A stretch of 64,000 nucleotides of DNA from Achatina immaculata (taxonomy: Eukaryota > Mollusca > Gastropoda > Stylommatophora > Achatinidae), in contig CM019718.1 of the NCBI GenBank assembly GCA_009760885.1, positions 29,705,030 to 29,769,029 on the forward strand, given 5' to 3'. Of the stretch, positions 1 to 9,409 are shown piece after piece (the first letter of the stretch is position 1; each line of letters opens with the position of its first letter). A program made the translations under genes and the position numbers. The notes under the pieces are model-generated. The model was not told where the DNA came from and searched no databases. It saw nothing but the letters and a program-made list of their open reading frames with translations.

Positions 1-290
1 TACTGTATTATGGCAAGAAAAGTAATAATTGTTGATAAAGATATTGGAAGTGTAACAAGCAGTCAAGTTAGTTGTACACAGAAGCTAGTCTGTCAAACAA
101 GCAGGCATCAGTTTTTGTTTGTTTTTTTTCCAGAGAAAATTGCACAGAAGAAGAAAAAAATGTAACTTCTTTTCTTGAGTCAAAAATTCACGTAGTCTGA
201 TGAAGGCTTATTGGTTGAAATGTATACTTATATGTTGTTCTTGAGAAATATAACTGTGTAAGCATTAGTACACATTCCATCAAGATACGC
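1..290. other. No recognisable feature
   Basis: AT-rich unique sequence with no coding or repeat signature that I recognise. A CTGATGA...GAAA string near 184-211 resembles a hammerhead core but is not supported (see rejected items). Confidence 0.4.
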
Positions 291-1310
291 TTCTGTTTTA
301 TGTTGTGTGTAAGTAGGGATGTTTGTGGTGAGAGCTTTTATATGGTTCTGTTTTATGTTGTATGTAAGTAGGGATGTTTGTGATGAGAGCATTTATATGG
401 TTCTGTTTTATGTTGTGTGTAAGTAGGGGTGTTTGTGGTGAGAGCTTTTATATGGTTCTGTTTTATGTTGTATGTAAGTAGGGATGTTTGTGATGAGAGC
501 ATTTATATGGTTCTGTTTTATGTTGTGTGTAAGTAGGGGAATTCCAAAGTTATAAGCACAAAAACCAAGTTAAGACTATTCAATTCAAATGTAATATCCA
601 CCCTCATTTATGCATGCGAAAGCTGGAAAACAACTAAAGAAATAGAAAAGAAATTAGACTCTTTTGAAAACAAATGCCTAAGGAAAATACTCGGCATCAA
701 GTGGAATGAATTCAAGAACAATGCAGAGATAAGACAGATGACTGAACAACAACCAGTCTCACGGGTGATCAGGAAAAGGAGATGGACATATGTTGGCCAC
801 TTGATGAGAAGAAATGAGCAGAGAATCCCAAAACAAGCTATCAAGTGGAACACAACAGGCCGAAGAAAAAGGGGCAGACCGCGTGAAACTCTGAAGAGAA
901 CATTATTAAGAGAGGCCAAGTTAACAGGCATAAAATCCTTTGATGAGGTTGAAAGACTCGCCAAAGACAGGAAAAATTGGCGAACTACTTTGCGAGCCCT
1001 ATGTGACGTCTAACGGCACGGGAAGGATATAAGATATAAGATATATAAGATAAGTAGGGGTGTTTGTGGTGAGAGCATTTATATGGTTCTGTTTTATGTT
1101 GTATGTAAGTAGGGATGTTTGTGATGAGAGCATTTATATGGTTCTGTTTTATGTTGTATGTAAGTAGGGGTGTTTATGGTGAGAGCATTTATATGGTTCT
1201 GTTTTATGTTGTATGTAAGTAGGGATGTTTGTGATGAGAGCATTTATATGGTTCTGTTTTATGTTGTGTGTAAGTAGGGGTGTTTATGGTGAGAGCATTT
1301 ATAAAACTTT
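291..1310. repeat. 55-bp minisatellite, interrupted by a LINE
   Basis: The motif AAGTAGGG recurs at 311, 366, 421, 476 and 531 and then at 1052, 1107 and onward, an exact 55-bp period. Alternate units differ in a few fixed positions (TGTGG/TGATG, GCTTT/GCATT), suggesting a two-unit higher order. The array is split by a LINE fragment at 540-1051. Confidence 0.9.
540..1051 (+). mobile_element. LINE-A 3' fragment (5'-truncated, with target duplication)
   Basis: The reading frame ending at 1013 encodes the C-terminal part of an APE-type non-LTR retrotransposon reverse transcriptase ([28 protein letters not shown], ending LRALCDV). It closely matches the C-terminus of the larger copy at 37948-40627. 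After the stop comes a GGAAGGATATAAGATATAAG-type tail, a simple-repeat 3' end. AAGTAGGGG is present at 531-539 and again at 1052-1060, a 9-bp target duplication taken from the host 55-bp repeat. The 5' break falls at GGAATTC, a site also present in the fuller element, so the copy is 5'-truncated as usual for target-primed insertion. Confidence 0.88.
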
Positions 1311-1444
1311 TATTTTATTGCCACATACATCAGCAGTCCACATGGAAGAAAGAAAAGCTGTTTCTGGTCACTGGAATATATGGGACATTCCTACGTCCAT
1401 GAAATGCTGAAACAAATACATCATGGGATTGAAAATTCAGTATC

Positions 1445-2108
1445 AGTAAAGTTCTCCAACTCTGACTCTAGCATATCAGCTATAGTTCTTCAACCCTGAC
1501 TCTGGCATGTCAGCTATAGTTCTTCAACCCTGACTCTGGCATGTCAGCTATAGTTCTTCAACCCTGACTCTGGCATGTCAGCTATAGTTCTTCAACCCTG
1601 ACTCTGGCATGTCAGCTATAGTTCTTCAACCCTGACTTTGGCATGTCAGCTATAGTTCTTCAACCCTGACTCTGGCATGTCAGCTGTGGTTCTTCAGCCC
1701 TGACTCGTAACATATCTGTGTTCTCCAACCCTGACTCTGGCATGTAAGCTGTGGTTCTTCAACCCTGACTCTGGCATGTAAGCTGTGGTTCTTCAACCCT
1801 GACTCTGGCATGTCAGCTGTGGTTCTCCAACCCTGACTCTGGCATGTCAGCTGTGGTTCTTCAACCCTAACTCTGGCATGTAAGCTGTGATTCTTCAACC
1901 CTGACTCTTAACATTTCTGTGTTTCTCCAACCCTGACTCTGGCATGTCAGCTGTGTTTCTCCAACCTTGACTCTGGCATGTCAGCTGTGTTTCTCCAACC
2001 CTGACTCTGGCATGTCAGCTGTGTTTCTCCAACCCTGACTCTGGCATGTCAGCTGTGTTTCTCCAACCCTGACTCTGGTATGTCAGCTGTGGTTCTTCAA
2101 CACTGACT
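1445..2108. repeat. 34-bp minisatellite related to element E1
   Basis: About 19 tandem units of the type AACCCTGACTCTGGCATGTC plus AGCTATAGTTCTTC. Two subtypes (AGCTATAG, AGCTGTGG/GTGTT) are clustered. The unit is alignable along its full length with the arrays that follow the E1 element at 32.7 kb and 41.8 kb, although no E1 body is present here. Confidence 0.88.
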
Positions 2109-2129
2109 CTAACATGTTACTATGTTTTT

Positions 2130-2712
2130 ATATATATGCGGAACATCCACTGGTTGACCGAATCTATACGGAACATTTGACGATTGCTAAGAATCTATAC
2201 GTAACATTTGACGGTTGCTAAGAATCTATACGGAATATTTGACGGTTTGCTAAGAATCTATACGTAACATTTGACGGTTGCTAAGAATCTATACGGAACA
2301 TTTGACGGTTGCTAAGAATCTATACAGAACATTTGACGGTTGCTAAGAATCTATACGGAACATTTGACTGTTGCTAAGAATCTATATGAAACATTTGACG
2401 GTTGCTAAGAATCTATAAGGAACATTTGACGGTTGCTAAGAATCTGTACGGAACATTTGACGGTTGCTAAGAATCTATAAGGAACATTTGACGGTTGCTA
2501 AGAATCTATATGGAACATTTGATGGTTGCTAAGAATCTATAAGGAATATTTGACGGTTGCTAAGAATCTATACGGAACATTTGACGGTTGCTAAGAATCT
2601 ATAAGGAACATTTGACGGTTGCTAAGAATCTATACGGAACATTTGACGGTTGCTAAGAATCTATACGGAACATTTGGCGGTTGCTAAGAATCTGTACAGA
2701 ACATCCGCCGGT
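2130..2712. repeat. 31-bp minisatellite
   Basis: Tandem units of AATCTATACGGAACATTTGA plus CGGTTGCTAAG, about 18 copies with scattered substitutions. The right part is included in the 1.9-kb tandem duplication and reappears at 4243-4615. Confidence 0.92.
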
Positions 2713-3630
2713 TCTATAAGCGGGTCCGTGGCAGTGAAAAAGTAATATGTTTTTATTTGGTGAGGAGTAGTAAAGATCACAGTGAACTGTCTTCTCTTGC
2801 CAAGGTTTTAGTTTGGAAACCTACGACTGATGTGATTTAGCCAGTTCATCTGCAGAAATGGGTACCTGACACAGCAGCATCTCTGCCGGCAAAGACGAGC
2901 CGCACTGGAGTAGATGCTGTTCATGAATGTCAGTGCGTGAATGAAAAACTGGATTTCACGTCCAAATCCGTCCCATAAATCTGGTCTTGCCTGTGCACAC
3001 AAACGGTAAATAAGGAAGAAATCGTGAAAGATTCTGCTTTATGACGTGTAGTTTCTGTACTAGCTCCACCACTCTTAGTGTTTAATAAAACGCAGTTTAG
3101 AAAAAAAAAAGTTGCATGATTCCTTCTTTTTCCCTCATTCTTCTTAGACACGAGTGACAGCACGTGGCGGGGGAAGGCAAGCGTGACATCTCAGCTGCCA
3201 GCAGAAATTTGTGGAGTAGCAGGTTAGACTGTTCCAGACTTGACTAGCGTGACGTGCCGTCTCGGTTCGATATCTCGATCTTTTTGTTCTAACCGCCAAG
3301 TTTGTGAACGTTTCGCCGTCGATTCAAGGCGTCTTGATAGGACTATCTGAAGGTAGAAAGTTTTATTTAGTAAACTTTTTTTGCCGATATTTATTTGTTA
3401 TCGCAAGTGATTATTTGTTATTTTTCTGTTACAATTTTTTCATGGTTAATTTATTTCATTATTACACGAAAAAAAAATAATGTCAGTATTTTCTGGGTAT
3501 TTTCTTTATATCATAGTAAACTCTTTATATACCATGGTAAAGTCTTTATATATCATTGTAAATTCTTATATATCATTGTAAATTCTTGACTGTTGTATTA
3601 AGCCCTATATATAAAATTAGGATGTCTAAT
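2713..3630. other. Unassigned unique sequence (copy 1 of duplication)
   Basis: No gene recognised. It contains AAATGGGTACCTGAC near 2857, a string shared with the central part of the SINEs below, and a run of T/A-rich sequence with small CATTGTAAA-type repeats near 3500-3590. The same sequence recurs at 4616-5536. Confidence 0.4.
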
Positions 3631-3883
3631 AGGTGAAGTAGTTAGTGCACTAGCCTCTCATGACGAAGGTCGGAAGTTCGAATCCGGCCGAAGGCGCCCC
3701 AATCACCCAAATGTAGAAATGGGTACCCGACTTCCGAAGTTGGGGAAGGAAAGGCGGCCAAGCGTGACGCTGACCACATCACCCTCTAGTGTGCTGACAG
3801 GTCAAGGAAAGTATGGGCACTATCACCATAACTCTCTGTGCCTCTAAGGTATAACAGCGTTAGCGTTACATTTACCTATCTAC
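3631..3883 (+). mobile_element. SINE-1, tRNA-headed (copy 1)
   Basis: The head reads like a degenerate tRNA: an A-box-like GTAGTTAGTGCACTAGCC, then a B box GAAGTTCGAATCCGGCC and GGCGCC. It is followed by AAATGGGTACCCGACTT and GGGAAGGAAAGGCGGC, a core shared with SINE-2, then a family-specific 3' part ending CATTTACCTATCTAC. This is a pol III-promoted retroposon, not a functional tRNA, since no acceptor stem closes. The core may be the MetaSINE-type domain reported from molluscs; I cannot confirm that without a search. Confidence 0.75.
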
Positions 3884-3904
3884 ATATAAAATAAAACACT
3901 TAGA

Positions 3905-4140
3905 TTTTTTTTTATCTACTTGTAAGAGTGCAAGAACAAAACAAAATAGCTTAAATGTTTAATTTTTCATCTATTTTTTGCGTTTTTTGGTTTTGTTCTG
4001 TTTTCATATGTGACCGCTGAAAAAGGCTTTTGTTGAAATATTGGATGGTTGTATGTTCTTTATTTATATGTGCTCATTTTACTTTCTGACACTCTTCCTG
4101 CCCGCTTTCCTCGCTCTTTCTATCTCTTTGTAAAACTGGA
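3905..4140 (+). repeat. Interspersed element E3 (copy 1; duplicated at 5811-6046)
   Basis: Contains GTTGAAATATTGGATGGTTG and TGTTCTTTATTTATATGTGC, followed by a pyrimidine-rich stretch CTGCCCGCTTTCCTCGCTCT. The same order of motifs occurs twice in inverted orientation at 43.9-44.28 kb, and a short piece occurs near 47510. It has no coding capacity. The arrangement resembles the 3' end of a retroelement, but the family is unknown. Confidence 0.6.
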
Positions 4141-4149
4141 CCGTACACT

Positions 4150-4243
4150 TGTGCCTACCTTTATTACTAGAAGCAGTTTATCTCTATCTACCTTTATTAC
4201 TAGAAGTAGTTTATCTCTGTCTACCTTTATTACTAGAAGCGGT
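4150..4243. repeat. 33-bp minisatellite (first, short copy)
   Basis: Three units of TACCTTTATTACTAGAAGCA plus GTTTATCTCTGTC, cut off by the duplication junction. The longer version is at 6057-6316. Confidence 0.85.
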
Positions 4244-5536
4244 TGCTAAGAATCTATACGGAACATTTGACTGTTGCTAAGAATCTATATGAAACATTTG
4301 ACGGTTGCTAAGAATCTATAAGGAACATTTGACGGTTGCTAAGAATCTGTACGGAACATTTGACGGTTGCTAAGAATCTATAAGGAACATTTGACGGTTG
4401 CTAAGAATCTATATGGAACATTTGATGGTTGCTAAGAATCTATAAGGAATATTTGACGGTTGCTAAGAATCTATACGGAACATTTGACGGTTGCTAAGAA
4501 TCTATAAGGAACATTTGACGGTTGCTAAGAATCTATACGGAACATTTGACGGTTGCTAAGAATCTATACGGAACATTTGGCGGTTGCTAAGAATCTGTAC
4601 AGAACATCCGCCGGTTCTATAAGCGGGTCCGTGGCAGTGAAAAAGTAATATGTTTTTATTTGGTGAGGAGTAGTAAAGATCACAGTGAACTGTCTTCTCT
4701 TGCCAAGGTTTTAGTTTGGAAACCTACGACTGATGTGATTTAGCCAGTTCATCTGCAGAAATGGGTACCTGACACAGCAGCATCTCTGCCGGCAAAGACG
4801 AGCCGCACTGGAGTAGATGCTGTTCATGAATGTCAGTGCGTGAATGAAAAACTGGATTTCACGTCCAAATCCGTCCCATAAATCTGGTCTTGCCTGTGCA
4901 CACAAACGGTAAATAAGGAAGAAATCGTGAAAGATTCTGCTTTATGACGTGTAGTTTCTGTACTAGCTCCACCACTCTTAGTGTTTAATAAAACGCAGTT
5001 TAGAAAAAAAAAAGTTGCATGATTCCTTCTTTTTCCCTCATTCTTCTTAGACACGAGTGACAGCACGTGGCGGGGGAAGGCAAGCGTGACATCTCAGCTG
5101 CCAGCAGAAATTTGTGGAGTAGCAGGTTAGACTGTTCCAGACTTGACTAGCGTGACGTGCCGTCTCGGTTCGATATCTCGATCTTTTTGTTCTAACCGCC
5201 AAGTTTGTGAACGTTTCGCCGTCGATTCAAGGCGTCTTGATAGGACTATCTGAAGGTAGAAAGTTTTATTTAGTAAACTTTTTTTGCCGATATTTATTTG
5301 TTATCGCAAGTGATTATTTGTTATTTTTCTGTTACAATTTTTTCATGGTTAATTTATTTCATTATTACACGAAAAAAAAATAATGTCAGTATTTTCTGGG
5401 TATTTTCTTTATATATCATAGTAAACTCTTTATATACCATGGTAAAGTCTTTATATATCATTGTAAATTCTTTATATATCATTGTAAATTCTTGACTGTT
5501 GTATTAAGCCCTATATATAAAATTAGGATGTCTAAT

Positions 5537-5789
5537 AGGTGAAGTAGTTAGTGCACTAGCCTCTCATGACGAAGGTCGGAAGTTCGAATCCGGCCGAAGG
5601 CGCCCCAATCACCCAAATGTAGAAATGGGTACCCGACTTCCGAAGTTGGGGAAGGAAAGGCGGCCAAGCGTGACGCTGACCACATCACCCTCTAGTGTGC
5701 TGACAGGTCAAGGAAAGTATGGGCACTATCACCATAACTCTCTGTGCCTCTAAGGTATAACAGCGTTAGCGTTACATTTACCTATCTAC
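5537..5789 (+). mobile_element. SINE-1 (copy 2, by segmental duplication)
   Basis: Same sequence as the copy at 3631, offset 1906 bp. It exists because the whole 1.9-kb block was duplicated, not through an independent insertion. Confidence 0.75.
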
Positions 5790-6056
5790 ATATAAAATAA
5801 AACACTTAGATTTTTTTTTATCTACTTGTAAGAGTGCAAGAACAAAACAAAATAGCTTAAATGTTTAATTTTTCATCTATTTTTTGCGTTTTTTGGTTTT
5901 GTTCTGTTTTCATATGTGACCGCTGAAAAAGGCTTTTGTTGAAATATTGGATGGTTGTATGTTCTTTATTTATATGTGCTCATTTTACTTTCTGACACTC
6001 TTCCTGCCCGCTTTCCTCGCTCTTTCTATCTCTTTGTAAAACTGGACCGTACACTT

Positions 6057-6316
6057 GTGCCTACCTTTATTACTAGAAGCAGTTTATCTCTATCTACCTT
6101 TATTACTAGAAGTAGTTTATCTCTGTCTACCTTTATTACTAGAAGCGGTTTATCTTTGTTTACCTTTATTACTAGAAGTAATTTATCTCTGTCTACCTTT
6201 ATTACTAGAAGCAGTTTATCTCTGTCTACCTTTATTACTAGAAGCAGTTTATCTCTGTCTACCTTTATTACTAGAAGCAGTTTATCTCTGTCTACCTTTA
6301 TTACTAGAAGCAGTTT
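6057..6316. repeat. 33-bp minisatellite
   Basis: About eight units of the 33-bp repeat TACCTTTATTACTAGAAGCA plus GTTTATCTCTGTC. The period is divisible by 3, so two frames stay open; this is a repeat artefact, not a gene. Confidence 0.9.
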
Positions 6317-6534
6317 TACCGCATTCGTTGTTTGTCTTATCTCTTTTTATAAAATGAGAAAGGGAGTCGAAGACTTCCTGTCATGTACCCCGACAAACTA
6401 GTTTTTAATCTCCACCACGTAAGATGCTCAGCAAGTTTTCCACCGTCTTTCTTTGTCCTCTAAGTGTCCGGATTTCTCAGTGTAACATTCCAACTTACCA
6501 CTTAAGGTGCCACGATTTAGAGACAACAACAGAT

Positions 6535-6705
6535 GTCTGATGCATATACAAGAGATGGGAGGGAAAAGACTGGAGGTAGACCAAGACAAAGATTTAGAAA
6601 CAGCGGGGAAAAAGATCTAAGAGAATCTGAAGCAAGCAATCCTTGTGAGACACTCAAGAACGGAGATGAGCGAAGAATGTAGCTGCAGTAATGAATCTTA
6701 ACGGC
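6535..6705 (+). mobile_element. LINE 3' relic (weak)
   Basis: Frame pieces read KTGGRPRQRFRNSGEKDLRE, resembling the GRPRxRW-type basic C-terminal tail of RTE-like LINE polyproteins. It is short and degenerate, followed by a (CG/CA)n run at 6716-6740. The family assignment is tentative. Confidence 0.35.
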
Positions 6706-6899
6706 TTGGAAACACACGCGCGCGCGCACACACACACAATGAGAGAAAGGGGAAGGGAGAGATAGAACAAATTTAAAGGTACAACACATGGCATTCAACA
6801 CAAAAGATCCTGGAGTCGTTATTATCATATGTGCCAAAGAAAGGCCGTACCTAACAGTGCACAACAGCTGGTGGAGATCAACATCTTTAGAGCAGGCCG

Positions 6900-8290
6900 G
6901 TGAACTACGTGGAAGCCAGGGCTTCGGAGTTTCAGGTCGCCGCCAAAATGAAAGTCGCGCATGAGAGAAGAGCAGATTTAAAAGACTATGTAGCATGCGA
7001 AAAGCATAAATCAAACATGTATTCTGCAAGCACTTCTAAAAAACTGAACAGTTATTTTGTGCCCAAATCTTCTGAACAGGAAAAATCAGTACAAGCGGTG
7101 GAATTGACAATGTGCTATCCCACAATTAAACATTGTATGTCGCTCACTGTACAATTAAACATTGTATGTCGCTCACTGTACAATTAAACATTGTATGTCG
7201 CTCACTGTACAATTAAACATTGTATGTCGCTCACTGTACAATTAAACATTGTCGCTCACTGTACATTTAAACATTGTATGTCGCTCACTGTACAATTAAA
7301 CATTGTATGTCGCTCACTGTACAGTTAAACATTGTATGTCGCTCACTGTACAATTAAACATTGTATGTCGCTCACTGTACAATTAAACACTGTATGTCGC
7401 TCACTGTACAATTAAACATTGTATGTCGCTCAGTTCAGTGGACTTAATTAAACTCTTAACATTTTTCATGATTCCAAAACAACAAAAAAATGTGACACTG
7501 GGGAGAACTAAAGCAACAGCAATAGTAAAATCCATTTTAGCTCCTTACGCTACCAAAAACTTCTGTGATAATTTAGCAAATGCCCACTATTTTTGTATTC
7601 TTAAACTGGAGAAGGCATATAGTAGAGTCTTAGACGTAGACGTAATTTTAGATGAAACTCTTAACATTGATAAATCAGTAGAAAGAGTTCATCTTCTAAA
7701 AGTGAAATATATTGTGAAACAAGCAGAAGATGAAGTAGGCCTATCAGCTGTAGATATAAATAAATTTTATGTTGAGGTGGAAGAGTTTTATGAAACATGT
7801 CCTGCTTATGTACAGAGGTGGATGACAGCTTTGAATGAGTTTTCAGTCTGTAAGTGGATGCTGTTAGGCTCCGTATCAGCCTGGTTTGAAGTGGAAGAGA
7901 CTGTAAAGTTTCTGCAAGGCAAGGGCCAGTCAATGATTCACTATTATTTGATCATTTCACATATCTGAAGCACTATGCTGAAGCGGTACTCACAAAAAAA
8001 GAAGGATAGTTGGAATAGCAGATCCATCCAGGAGAAGTGGACCTTTTTCTGTCTGAATCTCTGAAGTAGTACTCGGAGGAAACTGTGAATTTATCTTTAG
8101 TGTTCCTGGACATACGGCAAGTGTGGAAAGGGTACCCCCTCATGAATGTGCAATGGACGGAGGAAGGAAATCCCCTTTCCCCCCCCCCCCCCCCCATGCC
8201 TCAACAATAATTAAATGTGTTTCTAATTACCGACTGAGCTGCTCAGAATTCATGATTATGTCGGTCAGTGACAAGATCTTCTTTCCAGAA
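6900..8290 (+). pseudogene. Decayed hAT-family transposase relic
   Basis: The upstream part (6920-7125) ends with TSKKLNSYFVPKSS and AVELTMCYPTIKH, the linker just after a BED-type finger in hAT proteins. The part after the array continues with CMSLSSVDLIKLL and LGRTKATAIVKSILAP, a hallmark stretch of invertebrate hAT transposases. Further down, FYETCPAYVQRWM (7783-7824) and PGHTASVERV (8112-8141, the C-terminal dimerisation motif) are readable, then after a poly-C run a CVSNYRLSCSEF piece. There are stops and frameshifts, the catalytic middle is largely missing, and a 29-bp array sits in the coding region. Clearly dead. No terminal inverted repeats were identified. Confidence 0.8.
7128..7432. 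repeat. 29-bp minisatellite inside hAT coding sequence
   Basis: About ten units of CAATTAAACATTGTATGTCG plus CTCACTGTA. Both the sequence entering the array (CCCACAATTAAACATTG) and the one leaving it (TTGTATGTCGCTCAGTT) match the repeat and encode TIKHCMSL of the transposase, so the array is an expansion of the element's own codons. 29 bp is not a multiple of 3. Confidence 0.9.
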
Positions 8291-8957
8291 CTTTGAAGTC
8301 GGACACATACCAGGAGCAGGACGGCATGATAATGCAGGATCTTGAATGTGAGTATCCCACAGCGGAACATGCTCGTACTCAGCTCAAGAATGTTCTGCAT
8401 CCCATGAATGAATTTTGAGCTGTTTTAATTTGAGAATGCATGAAAAGTATAAAACATGAAAAGCAGGAATTATACATGCGTGAAATACTAATAATTTCTG
8501 CTCTACTGAGCTGAATGATACCATTAGTATGACGTAACTTTTATTCTTTCTTCGGATATACTATTTGAAAACAAAATTCGTGGATCTTAGGATATGTCTT
8601 CTATTCTTTATTAGTAATTAACGGTGATACTCAAATAATTTTTCTTTTTTTTTTTCAGTGTGAGAAAAATGGCCCCGGTTTTTCGTGTACAGAATCTGGC
8701 AAGCCCGGGTTATGTCGGTAGTGTAACACATGACTGGAAAAGAGGGGGGGGGGTAAATGGGATGAGTGGGATGAACTAGAAAAAAAAAGAATAACATGAA
8801 AATAAACTTTTGTTATAATCACATTTTGGTTTATTTTCGTCCACGCTTGCTCCAGATGTAAGTCGTACTGAACAGTTAACACTGTTTGCAAGATTTCTTA
8901 TCACGTGTTCGAGTGATATTAATATTCATGAGCATTTTCTTCTTTTCATTTCCGCAG
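8291..8957. other. No recognisable feature
   Basis: AT-rich unique sequence with a poly-T tract (8640-8658) and a poly-G tract (8743-8752). I see no coding or structural signal. Confidence 0.4.
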
Positions 8958-9085
8958 AGGTCACTACAGACTCAGTGTTTCTTAGAAAACTGTTAGACAT
9001 GAGCAACTCAATATCACACATCGACAATATAGATCAAATATCAAGGAAAAACATTCAGGAGCTCAACAAAGCTTTAGACACTTGA
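8958..9085 (+). CDS. Possible terminal exon of an unknown gene
   Basis: A pyrimidine-rich tract ending TTTCCGCAG precedes an open frame of about 41 codons that begins VTTDSVFLRKLL, contains SISHIDNIDQIS, and stops at TGA 9083-9085. It looks like an amphipathic helical segment and I recognise no family. The stop codon lies exactly at the target site of the SINE inserted at 9090. No upstream exon was identified, so this could be chance. Confidence 0.25.
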
Positions 9086-9089
9086 CTAT

Positions 9090-9366
9090 AAAAAGTAAAG
9101 TAAAGATAGTCCCATAGCATTTCAAATGCCGTAGGGGGTGAAGCGTTAGAGACCTCATTATGCTGGGTCATCAGCGTGTGAGGTAGGGTGACCAGTTCCT
9201 TTCCTCGCTGCCTTTACTTCCCAGATTTTCTCTGGTACCCATTTTACGAGGCTGGGTCGACCTCAGGGCCGTATTGGTCGGAAAAAAAATCCCGCTCAGC
9301 TGGGGGTTCGAACCCTCGACCATTTGGTTGCTAGACGAGTGCTCTAACCACTACGCTAGCCGGACC
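9090..9366 (-). mobile_element. SINE-2, tRNA-headed, with 9-bp target duplication
   Basis: Read on the minus strand the head is GGCTAGCGTAGTGGTTAGAG (A box) and GTCGAGGGTTCGAA (B box), then an A-rich linker, the core AAAATGGGTACCAGAG and GGGAAGTAAAGGCAGCGAGG, and a 3' end CTATCTTTACTTTACTT. CTTGACTAT occurs at 9081-9089 and 9367-9375, a 9-bp target duplication that fixes both ends. A near-identical copy is at 47609-47881 in the opposite orientation, so the family has been active recently. Confidence 0.9.
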
Positions 9367-9409
9367 CTTGACTATGAGAGCTTTTTTTTTAATCTGTTGT
9401 TCTCCTTCC

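Larger units (their letters stand above)
2346..6152. repeat. 1.9-kb tandem segmental duplication
   Basis: The block 2346-4248 is repeated immediately as 4249-6152, offset 1903 bp, growing to 1906 after a small indel in the TATATATCA stretch near 3510/5413. The two copies are otherwise essentially identical. Each carries minisatellite sequence at both ends, an intervening unknown ~900 bp, a tRNA-headed SINE and an E3 element. The junction at about 4240-4248 joins ACTAGAAGCGGTT of the 33-bp repeat to CGGTTGCTAAG of the 31-bp repeat, leaving CGGTT as shared microhomology. Confidence 0.93.

Noticed and set aside
184..215. Hammerhead ribozyme core (CTGATGA...GAAA)
   Set aside because: Stem II would consist of mostly G-U pairs, and no stem III or cleavage-site arrangement could be drawn. 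The related CTGAAAA string near 4017 lacks the required G.
3631..3700. tRNA gene
   Set aside because: A and B boxes are present but the acceptor and anticodon stems do not close properly, and a SINE body follows. The same applies to 9290-9366 and 47609-47690.
6517..7029. Minus-strand 170-codon ORF
   Set aside because: Antisense of the LINE and hAT relics, and it includes the CA/CG repeat; no recognisable protein.
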